NCBI RefSeq assembly: GCF_014196535.1
Contig: NZ_JACIDU010000008.1
Location: forward strand, 124,001-188,000
Source: Allorhizobium borbori
Lineage (GTDB): Bacteria; Pseudomonadota; Alphaproteobacteria; Rhizobiales; Rhizobiaceae
Direction of reading: 5' to 3'
Length of the DNA stretch: 64,000 nt
Position 1 is the stretch's first letter; every line of letters starts with the position of its first letter. Of the stretch, positions 26,168 through 35,581 are shown piece after piece. The position numbers and the translations under genes were made by a program. The notes beneath the pieces were generated by a model. That model was not told where the DNA came from. It did not search any database and saw only the letters and a program-made list of their open reading frames with translations.

Positions 26168-27862
26168 ATGCGCCGTCTCTTTGATCTTCCCACCATCGGT
26201 GGACTTCTGTTCAGCAGTCTGGTCGTCAATATTCTTGCGCTGACGTCACCGCTTTTCATGTTGCAGATCTATGATCGGGTTCTCTCGAGCGGCAGCGTTC
26301 CCACGCTGGTCGGCCTCGTCATTCTCGCCAGCGTGCTTTATGGCTTTCAGGCGCTGCTCGAAATCCTGCGCTCGCGCGTTCTCACCCGCATCGGTGAACG
26401 GTTTGACAGAAGCCTGTCCGCCCGCGTGCACGAGGCGACCATTCGCCTGCCGCTGGTGACGCGGATGCAGGGCGATGGCCTTCAGCCGCTGCGCGACCTG
26501 GACAATGTGCGAAGCTTCCTCTCGGGCGCCGGCCCCACCGTTGTGTTCGATCTGCCGTGGATGCCGCTTTATCTCGCCATCTGCTTCATATTCCATTTCT
26601 GGCTGGGTGTTACGGCGCTGGTCGGCGCCGTCATTCTCGTCTCGCTGACGCTGCTGACCAACATTTTCTCACAGAATGCGGTCAAGGACTCCATGACGCA
26701 CAACATGGCGCGCAACGGGCTGCTGGAGGCCTCGCGCCGGAATGCCGAAGTCGTGCAGGCGCTTGGCCTGGGGCGCCGGCTTGAAAATCGCTGGCACAAG
26801 GCAAACGAGGCCTATCTGATGGCCAATCGCAAGGCGAGCGACGTCACCAGCGGACTGGGTAGCCTCTCCAAGACTTTGCGCGTCATGCTGCAATCGGCCA
26901 TTCTCGCTGTCGGCGCCTATCTGGTCATCATGCAGGAAGCCAGTGCCGGCGTCATGATCGCATCCTCGATCATGATGGGTCGCGCCCTTGCACCGGTCGA
27001 CCTGGCCATTGCCAACTGGAAGCCGTTCGTGATGGCTCGCAAGAGCTGGGAGCGCCTCGACAATCTGCTGACAAAAATTCCCGCCCGACCCGAGACCATG
27101 CCTCTGCCTGCTCCCGTCAGGGAGTTGCGCGTCGAGGCGCTCTCCATCGTTCCTCCGGGAGAACGCGCTCCGAATGTCGTGGGTATCGGATTTCTTGTCG
27201 AGGCCGGCAGCGCGCTCGGCGTCATCGGCCCGTCCGGCTCGGGTAAATCGAGCGTTGCCCGCGCGCTTGTCGGCGCATGGCGGCCGGCCGCCGGCACCGT
27301 GCGCCTTGATGGCGCAAGCCTCGATCATTGGAACGACGAGCAGCTTGGTGGCTATATCGGCTATCTGCCGCAGGGTGTCGAATTGTTCGACGGCACAATT
27401 GCGGAAAACATTGCCCGCTTCGAGGAGAATCCCGACCCTGACGCCATCGTGGCGGCAGCTAGGACGGCTGGCGCGCATGACCTGATCCTGCGGTTCGAAA
27501 ACGGTTACGAAACCCGGATCGGGGAGGGCGGTTCCGCCCTGTCGGCTGGCCAGCGTCAACGTATCGGCCTTGCCCGTGCACTCTATCGCGATCCCTTCCT
27601 CGTCATTCTGGACGAGCCGAACGCCAATCTCGACGCCGATGGTGAAGCGGCAGTGGTGAATGCCATTGCCTCGATCCGTAAACGCGGCGGTGTTGCCGTC
27701 GTCATTGCCCATCGCCCGAGCGCCATCAGCGTCGTCGATCTGGTGCTGTTCATGGAAAGCGGTCGCCAGCGGGCTTTCGGGCCGAAGGACGAGGTGCTTT
27801 CGAAGGTGCTGAAGGTCGCACCCGCCAATATCGCTCCGACGGCCCAGCGCGGAACGGCTTGA
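26168..27862 (+). CDS. type I secretion ABC transporter, PrtD/PrsD family
   Basis: The 564-residue inner-membrane exporter has a five- to six-helix membrane domain (residues about 10-310, starting FDLPTIGGLLFSSLVVNILA) and a C-terminal ATPase. Walker A GPSGSGKSS is near 354-362, the signature LSAGQRQR near 458 and Walker B VILDEPNANLD near 478. PrtD-type exporters move RTX proteins, glycanases or adhesins with C-terminal signals. The HlyD-type partner follows after 69 bp. No clear ribosome-binding site precedes the ATG, but the N-terminus fits the family. Confidence 0.9.
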   Translation: MRRLFDLPTIGGLLFSSLVVNILALTSPLFMLQIYDRVLSSGSVPTLVGLVILASVLYGFQALLEILRSRVLTRIGERFDRSLSARVHEATIRLPLVTRMQGDGLQPLRDLDNVRSFLSGAGPTVVFDLPWMPLYLAICFIFHFWLGVTALVGAVILVSLTLLTNIFSQNAVKDSMTHNMARNGLLEASRRNAEVVQALGLGRRLENRWHKANEAYLMANRKASDVTSGLGSLSKTLRVMLQSAILAVGAYLVIMQEASAGVMIASSIMMGRALAPVDLAIANWKPFVMARKSWERLDNLLTKIPARPETMPLPAPVRELRVEALSIVPPGERAPNVVGIGFLVEAGSALGVIGPSGSGKSSVARALVGAWRPAAGTVRLDGASLDHWNDEQLGGYIGYLPQGVELFDGTIAENIARFEENPDPDAIVAAARTAGAHDLILRFENGYETRIGEGGSALSAGQRQRIGLARALYRDPFLVILDEPNANLDADGEAAVVNAIASIRKRGGVAVVIAHRPSAISVVDLVLFMESGRQRAFGPKDEVLSKVLKVAPANIAPTAQRGTA

Positions 27863-27931
27863 TGCCGCATTTGAGGATTATCGGCGTTCGTAACGGTTGC
27901 TACAGGCCGTCGAACCGCATGGAGACGATGC

Positions 27932-29245
27932 ATGAAGGATGAAAATCGGGAACTGGGCGTCATTGGCTCGATCCGCAGTCATCTCCTCGCGAGCATGGGC
28001 GTGGGCGCGTTGCTCGTCGTTGCCATTGGCGGCTGGGCCTCGATGACGAAACTGTCCGGCGCGGTGGTCACGTCCGGCCATTTCGTGGTCGATTCCTATG
28101 TCAAGAAAGTGCAGCATCCGACCGGTGGCGTCGTTGGCGAAATCTTCGTCAAGGAAGGCCAGAAGGTGGAAGCCGGGCAGGTGGTCATGCGCCTCGATGC
28201 CGCGTCCACCCGCGCCAACCTGGCGATCATAACCCGCAGGCTCGATGAAGCCCTTGGCCGCTATGCCCGGCTGGAAGCCGAGCGTGACGATGCCGCAACG
28301 ATTTCCTTTCCGAAGACTCTGCTCGACCGCGCCTCCGATCCGCAGATTGCCGGCATCTTGCACGGTGAAGCCCGTCTGTTCGAAATTCGCCGGGAAGCAC
28401 TGGCCAGCAAGAAGGCCCAGCTTATCGAGCGCATAGCGCAATACGAGCACGAGATCGAAGGCCTCAAGGCGCAGGAAACGGCCTTCAACAACGGCATCGA
28501 GGTTCTCGACAAGGAAATTAATTCCCTCATCGGCCTGCGCGAACAGGGGATCGTGTCCGACCAGCGACTCAACGGCCTGAAAACGCAGGTCGCCACATTC
28601 GGCGGCGATCGCGGCGAAAAGATCGCCTATCAGGCCCAGGTGGCCGGCCGTATTTCCGAAACACGCCTTCAGATCATCCAGCTTGATCAGGATATGAAGG
28701 CCGAGGTGGGGCGCGACCTGCGCGACACGCAGGCCCAGATCGGCGAGTATTCCGAACGCAAGATTGCCGCAGACGACGAATTGCGGCGCATCGACATCCT
28801 CGCCCCCCAGAAGGGCACCGTCTACCAGCTCACCGTTCACACGGTCGGCGGCGTTATCGCACCCGGCGATCCGGTCATGCTGATTGTTCCCGAAGGCGAC
28901 AATCTCGCCCTCGACGTGAAGATCCAGCCGAAGGATGTGGATCAGATCGTGCCCGGCCAGCCGGTCGTGCTGCGCATGTCCGCCTTCAACCAGCGCACGA
29001 CGCCGGAACTGAACGGCTTCGTCAACCGCGTCGCACCTGATCTGACGACGGAGGAACGCAGCGGCCTCTCCTACTATCAGGTCCGGATTTCCGTACCGGC
29101 AACGGAGACGAAAAAGCTCGGGCAATTGACGCTTCTGCCCGGCATGCCGGCCGAAGCCTTCATCCAGACGGGAGAGCGGTCCGCCCTCTCCTACTTCATG
29201 AAGCCGATGACCGACCAGATCAACCGGGCCTTCCGCGAGGAGTGA
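27932..29245 (+). CDS. type I secretion membrane fusion protein, HlyD/PrtE family
   Basis: The 437-residue protein has a short cytoplasmic N-terminus, one transmembrane helix (residues about 20-38), a lipoyl-like half (VVTSGHFVVDSYVKKVQHPTGG), a long coiled coil (about 90-285, with LDKEINSLIGLREQGIVSDQRL), and the C-terminal beta-barrel with GDPVMLIVPEGDNLALDVK. It bridges the ABC exporter to a TolC-like channel. No tolC and no RTX-type substrate gene lies in the window, so both must be encoded elsewhere. Confidence 0.9.
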   Translation: MKDENRELGVIGSIRSHLLASMGVGALLVVAIGGWASMTKLSGAVVTSGHFVVDSYVKKVQHPTGGVVGEIFVKEGQKVEAGQVVMRLDAASTRANLAIITRRLDEALGRYARLEAERDDAATISFPKTLLDRASDPQIAGILHGEARLFEIRREALASKKAQLIERIAQYEHEIEGLKAQETAFNNGIEVLDKEINSLIGLREQGIVSDQRLNGLKTQVATFGGDRGEKIAYQAQVAGRISETRLQIIQLDQDMKAEVGRDLRDTQAQIGEYSERKIAADDELRRIDILAPQKGTVYQLTVHTVGGVIAPGDPVMLIVPEGDNLALDVKIQPKDVDQIVPGQPVVLRMSAFNQRTTPELNGFVNRVAPDLTTEERSGLSYYQVRISVPATETKKLGQLTLLPGMPAEAFIQTGERSALSYFMKPMTDQINRAFREE

Positions 29246-29275
29246 TCCCCGCGACGGCCCGGCGCTCCGGTCGCT

Positions 29276-31666
29276 TCAGCCCTTGCCGTAAGGCCATTTC
29301 CAGTTCTGGATTTCCGGCATGTCCTCGCCGTGCTCGCGCACATAGGCGTGGTGTTCGGCGAGCTTTGCCTCGAACTTGGCGATGGCTTCCGCACCCTTGC
29401 GTCCCAGAGAAGGCAGACGGTTGATCGCCTCGATGGCCAGATGGAACCGGTCGAGATCGTTCATCACCACCATGTCGAACGGCGTGGTGGTGGTGCCTTC
29501 TTCCTTGTAGCCGCGCACATGGAAGCTATCGTGGTTCTTGCGCTTGTAAACCAGACGGTGAATGAGCCATGGATAGCCGTGATAGGCGAAGATCACCGGC
29601 TTCGTTGTCGTGAACATCGCATCGAAGGTCTCATGCGTCAGACCGTGCGGATGCTGGTCCGGTGATTGCAGGGCCATCAGGTCGACCACGTTGACGACGC
29701 GGATGCGCAGGTCAGGAAGCGCCTGACGCAACAGGTCAGCGGCGGCGAGCGCTTCAAGCGTCGGCACATCACCGGCGGCGGCCAGAACCACATCGGGTTC
29801 GAAGCCTTCTTCTTCCGTGCCGGCCCAGTGCCATATGCCGGCGCCGGCTTCGCAATGGGCAACGGCTTCATCCATTGTCAGCCATTGCGGCGCGGGCTGC
29901 TTGCCGGCCACGATAACGTTGATGCGGTTCCAGGTCTTCAGGCAATGATCGCCCACCCACAGCAGCGTATTGGCATCCGGCGGGAAGTAGACGCGCACCA
30001 CATCGGCCTTCTTGTTGACGACGTGATCGACGAAGCCCGGATCCTGATGCGAGAAGCCGTTATGATCCTGCCGCCAGACGTGGGATGTCAGCAGATAGTT
30101 CAGCGAGGCGACCGGCTTGCGCCACTCGATATCGCGCGTCACCTTCAGCCACTTGGCGTGCTGGTTAAACATGGAGTCGATGATGTGGATGAAGGCTTCG
30201 TAGCAGGAAAAGAAGCCGTGGCGGCCCGTCAGCAGATAGCCTTCCAGCCAGCCCTGGCACATATGCTCCGACAACACTTCAACGACCCGGCCGTGACGCG
30301 CCAGATGATCGTCCGTTGGAAGGATTTCCGCCTGCCAGACGCGATCCGTCACCTCGAATACGCTTTGCAAACGGTTCGAGGCCGTTTCATCCGGCCCGAA
30401 AATGCGGAAATTCTTCTCGGCGTCATTGAGCGTCAGTGCGTCGCGCAGGAAATCGCCGAGGATCTTGGTGGACTGTTCGTCTCCCGCACCCGGTGACGCG
30501 ACCTTTACCTCATAGGCGCGGATATCCGGCAGCTTGAGTTCCTTGCGCAACAGGCCGCCATTGCCCTGCGGGATGGCGCCCATCCGTTTCTCACCCTTGG
30601 GCGCCAACGCCTTGAGTTCGGGCTTCAATGCGCCCTTCTCATCGAAGAGATCAGCGACATTGTAGGACTTGAGCCAGTCCTCGAGGATCTTGCGGTGCGC
30701 CTCATGCTCACGGCAACCGGAAACGGGTACCTGGTGCGAACGCCAGTGACCCTCCACCACCTTACCATCGACCGTCTTCGGACCCGTCCAGCCCTTTGGG
30801 CTGCGCAGGATGATCATCGGCCAGCGCGGACGCGAAAGATCGCCCGCCTTTGCGGCGGCGCGGATGGCATTCAGCCTGTCGAAGATCGTGTCCAGCGTCG
30901 CGGCCATCTGGCCGTGCATGTCGATGGGTTCGGACCCCTCCACGAAGAAGGGTTCGTAGCCGTAACCTGTAAACAGGTCGGTCAGCTCCTGATCTGACAG
31001 ACGGGCGAGAACCGTGGGATTGGCGATCTTGTAGCCGTTGAGGTGCAAGATCGGCAGGACCACGCCGTCGCTACCCGGGGTCAGGAACTTGTTGGAATGC
31101 CATGCCGTGGCCAGCGGACCGGTTTCGGCCTCACCATCGCCCACAACGCAGGCGACCACGAGGTCGGGATTGTCGAAGGCCGCGCCATAGGCATGCACCA
31201 GCGCATAACCGAGTTCGCCGCCCTCATGGATGGAACCGGGCGTTTCCGGCGCCGCATGGCTTGGAATGCCGCCGGGGAAGGAAAACTGCTTGAACAGCTT
31301 CTGGATCCCCTCTTCCGTCTCCGGAATGTCGGGATAAATTTCGCTGTAGGTGCCTTCAAGATAGGTATTCGCCACCATGCCGGGGCCGCCATGACCGGGG
31401 CCGCAGATGTAAAGCACGTTTTCGTCACGCGCCTTGATGATGCGGTTGAGGTGGGCATAGATGAAGTTCAGGCCGGGCGTCGTGCCCCAATGGCCGAGCA
31501 GGCGCGGCTTGATGTGTTCGGATTCCAGCGGCGCCTTCAACAACGGATTATCGAGCAGGTAAATCTGGCCGACAGAAAGATAGTTCGCCGCCCGCCAATA
31601 GCGGTCAATCAGCGCAAGTTCATTCTCTGCCGGACGGGCAACCGTTGCGATCCCTGCTTCTGCCAT
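29276..31666 (-). CDS. xfp: xylulose-5-phosphate/fructose-6-phosphate phosphoketolase
   Basis: The 796-residue thiamine-diphosphate enzyme splits xylulose 5-phosphate or fructose 6-phosphate with phosphate to acetyl phosphate and an aldose phosphate. Family motifs include [51 protein letters not shown], and the ThDP site [37 protein letters not shown] marks the pyrimidine domain. I prefer the ATG at 31666 because AGGGTCAGG precedes it, while the ATG at 31690 has nothing. No acetate kinase gene is adjacent. The protein converges with the secretion genes. Confidence 0.94.
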   Translation of the reverse strand: MAEAGIATVARPAENELALIDRYWRAANYLSVGQIYLLDNPLLKAPLESEHIKPRLLGHWGTTPGLNFIYAHLNRIIKARDENVLYICGPGHGGPGMVANTYLEGTYSEIYPDIPETEEGIQKLFKQFSFPGGIPSHAAPETPGSIHEGGELGYALVHAYGAAFDNPDLVVACVVGDGEAETGPLATAWHSNKFLTPGSDGVVLPILHLNGYKIANPTVLARLSDQELTDLFTGYGYEPFFVEGSEPIDMHGQMAATLDTIFDRLNAIRAAAKAGDLSRPRWPMIILRSPKGWTGPKTVDGKVVEGHWRSHQVPVSGCREHEAHRKILEDWLKSYNVADLFDEKGALKPELKALAPKGEKRMGAIPQGNGGLLRKELKLPDIRAYEVKVASPGAGDEQSTKILGDFLRDALTLNDAEKNFRIFGPDETASNRLQSVFEVTDRVWQAEILPTDDHLARHGRVVEVLSEHMCQGWLEGYLLTGRHGFFSCYEAFIHIIDSMFNQHAKWLKVTRDIEWRKPVASLNYLLTSHVWRQDHNGFSHQDPGFVDHVVNKKADVVRVYFPPDANTLLWVGDHCLKTWNRINVIVAGKQPAPQWLTMDEAVAHCEAGAGIWHWAGTEEEGFEPDVVLAAAGDVPTLEALAAADLLRQALPDLRIRVVNVVDLMALQSPDQHPHGLTHETFDAMFTTTKPVIFAYHGYPWLIHRLVYKRKNHDSFHVRGYKEEGTTTTPFDMVVMNDLDRFHLAIEAINRLPSLGRKGAEAIAKFEAKLAEHHAYVREHGEDMPEIQNWKWPYGKG

Positions 31667-31835
31667 AAACCTGACCCTCTTCGTTTTCATACCAAGCGAC
31701 GATTACTGCCCCTGCATGTCGATCATGTAACGATCATCAACGAAGGGTAGTTCTTCAGTGCATCATCGCGCAAGGCGAATGGCAACGACTTGATGAAGAT
31801 CAATTGGCGGGCGCCATTTGGATTCTTTTCGGCTT

Positions 31836-32354
31836 TCAGACGATACGCTTGTAAAAAATGGTGGTGCCGCAATAGGAGCCATCGGGATAAAGCGCGTAAT
31901 CCGGTACAACGCCAACGCGCTGCCAGCCGAAACGCGGATAAATCTCTTCTGCAGGGCTACCGGTCGCCGTATCGAGCACCAGAAGCGTCTTGCCCGCCTC
32001 CGCCGCCTTGCGTTCCGCCTCCTCCATGAGAAGACGCGACAGGCCAAGTCCGCGCGCGTCACGGTGGACCAGCAGCTTCTTCAAGTCCCCGCGATGCGGC
32101 TGGTTCGGCGCCTGCTTGAGTCCGACCAGAACCGTGCCGACCGCCCTGCCCTCATGAAGGGCAGTCGCCAGTAACGTATCACCCCGACCTACACTCTCGG
32201 CCACGTCGCGCCAGAAATCGCGCGCCTCCTCAAGTGGAAACGGCAGCATGAAGCTGACGGATGCGCCGCCATGGACGCAATCGTAAAGAACCGCGCTCAG
32301 CTCTTCCAGACGTTGAAGAGCCTCTTCGCGGGTCAGAAATCGGATTTCGGTCAT
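31836..32354 (-). CDS. GNAT-family N-acetyltransferase
   Basis: The 172-residue protein has a complete GNAT fold. The acetyl-CoA loop is in KKLLVHRDARGLGLSRLLMEEAER near 95-118, and YPRFGWQRVGVVPDYAL is the usual C-terminal strand. The acceptor may be an amino acid or a toxic amine. AGGAG lies 6 nt before the ATG. It follows the XRE-cupin regulator by 16 bp on the same strand and is its likely target; this pairing is common in bacteria. Confidence 0.87.
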   Translation of the reverse strand: MTEIRFLTREEALQRLEELSAVLYDCVHGGASVSFMLPFPLEEARDFWRDVAESVGRGDTLLATALHEGRAVGTVLVGLKQAPNQPHRGDLKKLLVHRDARGLGLSRLLMEEAERKAAEAGKTLLVLDTATGSPAEEIYPRFGWQRVGVVPDYALYPDGSYCGTTIFYKRIV

Positions 32355-32370
32355 GGTTTTCTCCTGATGG

Positions 32371-32943
32371 TCAGGCCGGTTTTTCGATGATGACGGCGTA
32401 GCGTGCGGGCTCCGGCCCCGGATTGTGAAAGGCATGCGGCGCGGAAAGCGTCATGAACAGGCAGTCGCCGGGCAGCATCCGGTGCGTCGCGCCATCCGCC
32501 GTCATTTCCAGCACACCGGAAAACAGCCAGACATGCTGGACCATGGCAGGTTGACCGGTAAGCGCCGGGTAGGACAGGGTCTTGCCCGAAGGAAACTCAA
32601 CCTCAACCAGATCCGCCCGCGCCGGCATGCCGAAGGGTGACACCGAGCGACGGACATAACCGGTTTCCGGATCGCGCCAGACCGGCTGATCTGCCCGCAG
32701 GGCGAGCGGCGAAGTAACCTTTTCCGCTTCCTCGAAAAAAGCGGAAAGGGAAAGCCCGAGGGCTGAGACCAGCCGGGAAAGAAGGGCGGCCGTCGGGCTC
32801 GCATCGCCTCGCTCGATCCGCGAAATCATCGCCCGGCTAACCCCGGAAAGGGTTGCCAGTTCATCGAGGGTCAGGCGCTTCTCGGCCCGCAAAGCCTTCA
32901 GCCGCCCTGCAATTCTTCGGTTCAGTTCATCGTCATTTTCCAT
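32371..32943 (-). CDS. XRE-family regulator with C-terminal cupin domain
   Basis: The 190-residue protein has a helix-turn-helix of XRE type at residues 8-65 (GRLKALRAEKRLTLDELATL, VSRAMISRIERGDASPTAAL) and a small-molecule-binding cupin at 100-185 (VWLFSGVLEMTADG, MLPGDCLFMTLSAPHAFHN). It heads a two-gene operon with a GNAT enzyme. A perfect 9-bp inverted repeat overlaps its own start codon, which suggests autorepression. No ribosome-binding site is visible before the ATG, so a leaderless transcript is possible. A far longer open frame continues upstream but is antisense to ftsZ. Confidence 0.88.
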   Translation of the reverse strand: MENDDELNRRIAGRLKALRAEKRLTLDELATLSGVSRAMISRIERGDASPTAALLSRLVSALGLSLSAFFEEAEKVTSPLALRADQPVWRDPETGYVRRSVSPFGMPARADLVEVEFPSGKTLSYPALTGQPAMVQHVWLFSGVLEMTADGATHRMLPGDCLFMTLSAPHAFHNPGPEPARYAVIIEKPA

Positions 32944-32970
32944 TATCGTAGACTTGCTGATTACGATAAT
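32942..32970. promoter_or_regulatory. inverted-repeat operator at the XRE-cupin start
   Basis: ATTATCGTA and TACGATAAT are separated by 11 bp, putting the half-site centres 20 bp apart, two helical turns. The left arm overlaps the start codon on the minus strand. A TTGACT element on that strand lies beside the other arm, at 32973-32978. Confidence 0.7.
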
Positions 32971-33175
32971 AGAGTCAAGCCGACTCTCGGTTTGCGGAAA
33001 TTCCTGACGAATGCAACAGAATGCTTGCACTTCCGCCCACATCCTGCCCATTTCCAAGTTCAGATGGCATCCCGATGATTCGAGGGGAATCGGCTTTCGA
33101 GTCGAAGCCGGAACTAAACAATTTAGAACGTCCTTCGCGCGCCCAATCGGGCGCACGGCGCTCTTGGAGAGAGGC

Positions 33176-34162
33176 ATGAACGATGTAATGAGACCGCAGA
33201 TCGCGGAGATGCGGCCGAAAATCACGGTAATCGGCGTCGGCGGTGGCGGCGGCAATGCTGTGAACAACATGATCACGGAGGGCCTGCAGGGGGTCGATTT
33301 CATTGCCGCCAACACGGATGCGCAGGCCCTGACCATGTCGAAAGCCGAGCGGCTGATCCAGCTCGGCGCCGATATCACCGAAGGTCTTGGCGCAGGGTCC
33401 GTGCCGGATGTCGGTCGCGCCGCTGCGGAAGAATCGCTACACGAGATCATGGACCACCTCTCCGGTACGCATATGTGCTTCGTGACCGCCGGCATGGGCG
33501 GCGGCACGGGCACGGGCGCGGCTCCGGTCATTGCGCGCGCGGCACGCGAAGCCGGCATCCTGACGGTTGGCGTTGTGACGAAGCCCTTCTCCTTTGAAGG
33601 TCGCCGTCGCCTGCAGGCTGCCGAAGAAGGCATCGAGCGTTTGCGCGAGGCCGCCGATACGGTGATCGTGATCCCCAACCAGAACCTGTTCCGCATCGCC
33701 GATGCGAACACGACCTTTGCCGATGCCTTTGTCATCGCCGACCGGGTTCTGTTCTCGGGCGTTTCCTGCATCACGGACCTCATCACCAAGGAAGGCCTCA
33801 TCAACCTCGACTTCGCCGACGTGAAATCGGTGATGAAGGGCATGGGCCGCGCGATGATGGGTACGGGCGAAGCTTCCGGTGAAGGCCGGGCGCTGCGTGC
33901 GGCGGAAGCCGCCATCGCCAACCCGCTGCTGGACGACATGTCGATGAAGGGCGCGCGCGGCGTGCTGATCTCGATTTCGGGCGGCATGGACATGACGCTG
34001 TTTGAGGTCGACGAAGCCGCAACCCGCATTCGCGACGAAGTCGATGATGAGGCCGATATCGTTGTCGGCGCCATTTTCGACCAGAATTTCGACGGCCGCT
34101 TCCGCGTTTCCGTGGTGGCGACCGGCCTGGGTGAAGGTCCGAAGCCGCTTCAGGCGCGCTGA
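33176..34162 (+). CDS. ftsZ: short FtsZ paralogue without the C-terminal tail
   Basis: The 328-residue protein is the FtsZ GTPase core only. It has [16 protein letters not shown] near residue 20, the tubulin signature [13 protein letters not shown] near 106-118, and the T7 loop [11 protein letters not shown] near 209 with its catalytic Asp, so GTP hydrolysis looks intact. The protein ends [12 protein letters not shown] right after the core, without the linker and the conserved C-terminal peptide that binds FtsA. Sinorhizobium FtsZ2 and a second Agrobacterium FtsZ have the same form. The ATG is preceded by GGAGAGAGG. It is not in a division cluster. Confidence 0.92.
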   Translation: MNDVMRPQIAEMRPKITVIGVGGGGGNAVNNMITEGLQGVDFIAANTDAQALTMSKAERLIQLGADITEGLGAGSVPDVGRAAAEESLHEIMDHLSGTHMCFVTAGMGGGTGTGAAPVIARAAREAGILTVGVVTKPFSFEGRRRLQAAEEGIERLREAADTVIVIPNQNLFRIADANTTFADAFVIADRVLFSGVSCITDLITKEGLINLDFADVKSVMKGMGRAMMGTGEASGEGRALRAAEAAIANPLLDDMSMKGARGVLISISGGMDMTLFEVDEAATRIRDEVDDEADIVVGAIFDQNFDGRFRVSVVATGLGEGPKPLQAR

Positions 34163-34183
34163 GGTAATCCACCCGATGCATTC

Positions 34184-34213
34184 AGGGACCGGCGTCTTGC
34201 GGCGCCGGTCCCT
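34184..34213 (+). terminator. hairpin after the short ftsZ
   Basis: An 11-bp perfect stem (AGGGACCGGCG with its complement) and an 8-nt loop lie 22 bp past the stop. Only a short T-rich stretch follows. Confidence 0.7.
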
Positions 34214-34243
34214 GTCGTTTCCGAAACGCCATCAGAGGCCATC

Positions 34244-35506
34244 ATGGACAGTCAGGTACCCGGCACGGCATCGCCGCTTTCGATTGCCGCCATCATTCTG
34301 TCGATGACGATCCTGGCGCTGGGCAACGGCATCATCTTCACCTACGTGCCCTATACGCTGGCGCGCTCACCCGAAACCCAATGGGCAGCCGGCTTCGCGA
34401 TTGCCGCCGTGGCGTTCGGTGGCCTGATCGGCAGCGTCATCGCCGGGCCGCTCATTCGCCGTGCCGGCCATGCACGCCTCTTTGCCGCCTCCTTCGCGCT
34501 CGTAATCGTTTCGGAGGCGATCATCGCCATCGGCGTCAATCCATGGGCATGGGTTCTCGCTCGCGGCATTTTCGGTGCGGCCGGCAACATGAACTTCATC
34601 ATCACCCAGAGCTGGATCAACCACGCCGCCTCGAACGACTGGCGCGGCAAGGCCATGTCGTTCTTCTACATGACCTATGTGATCGGCCTTGGCTTCGGCG
34701 CGCTTCTGCTCGGACAATTGCCCGAAGCCACCAACATCGCGCCGGTCGTCGCCATCATCTTCTGCGCCATCGCCATCCTGCCCGTCAGCCTCACCCGGCT
34801 GCCGATCCCGCCGGCACCGGCCAGTGTGAAGGTTAATTTGCGGCTCGCTTGGCGCAACTCCCCTGTCGCCCTCATCGGCATTCTGGCGTCCGGGGCGCTC
34901 TCCACCTCGGTACAGAGCTTCACGCCCGTCTACGCCGCCGTCAACGGCGTTTCGCAGGAAACCATCGCCACGCTGATGTTCGTCATGGCGCTCGGCCTTC
35001 TCTTCGTCCAGTATCCGCTTGGCGCGCTCTCGGATCGCATCGACCGCCGTTACGTGCTGATTTTGACCTGCGCGATCATCGCCGTGGCCGGCTTCTTCGC
35101 GCTCGGCGTTTCCTTCTCGTCCTTCATCCTGCTTCTCATCGTTTTCTCTGTGCTCGCGGGCTCCTCGGAGGCGATCTATTCCATCGCATCCGCCCATGCC
35201 AGCGACCGCGCGGACCCGTCCTATTTCGTGCCGCTGGCCTCCACGCTTCTCATCGCCTGGTCCATCTCGGCCACCATCGTTCCGCTTGGGATTTCAGCGC
35301 TCACGCCGATCCTCGGGCCCAAGACCTTCCTTTTTACGGCGATTCTCGTCGCCATTGCATATGCGGCCTTTACGCTTCTGCGATTGAGGCAGCGTCCACC
35401 GAGCGCCGAAGAGGAACGGGACGGATTCGAGATGCGGAGCGCCCAGGTGCCCGATGCTACCGCCCTCACCCAGCCCGTTTCCGAAAACGCCGGCGAAAAT
35501 CCTTAA
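34244..35506 (+). CDS. MFS transporter
   Basis: The 420-residue protein has twelve predicted helices, with loops such as IAGPLIRRAGHARLFAASF and ALSDRIDRRYVLILT that follow the MFS loop 2-3 and 8-9 pattern. It belongs to the YcaD/unknown-function group. It ends with a 40-residue hydrophilic tail. The AGAGG upstream supports the ATG. The substrate is unknown. It lies between the short ftsZ and lepA, separated from ftsZ by a strong hairpin, so it is likely transcribed apart. Confidence 0.85.
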   Translation: MDSQVPGTASPLSIAAIILSMTILALGNGIIFTYVPYTLARSPETQWAAGFAIAAVAFGGLIGSVIAGPLIRRAGHARLFAASFALVIVSEAIIAIGVNPWAWVLARGIFGAAGNMNFIITQSWINHAASNDWRGKAMSFFYMTYVIGLGFGALLLGQLPEATNIAPVVAIIFCAIAILPVSLTRLPIPPAPASVKVNLRLAWRNSPVALIGILASGALSTSVQSFTPVYAAVNGVSQETIATLMFVMALGLLFVQYPLGALSDRIDRRYVLILTCAIIAVAGFFALGVSFSSFILLLIVFSVLAGSSEAIYSIASAHASDRADPSYFVPLASTLLIAWSISATIVPLGISALTPILGPKTFLFTAILVAIAYAAFTLLRLRQRPPSAEEERDGFEMRSAQVPDATALTQPVSENAGENP

Positions 35507-35581
35507 AATTTTCAGCATTCGTGGGCTCTTCAGCCTCTTTCCCCTTTGCTGTCAACTTGGCCCCTGCTATACGCCGGTTCC

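Noticed and set aside
29276-31750. Plus-strand open frames within the phosphoketolase region.
   Set aside because: The minus-strand gene has complete phosphoketolase motifs throughout, so these are shadows.
32944-34074. An upstream extension of the XRE-cupin frame by more than 370 codons.
   Set aside because: The extension is antisense to ftsZ and rich in Ser, Arg and Ala without any domain; the helix-turn-helix begins just after the ATG at 32943.
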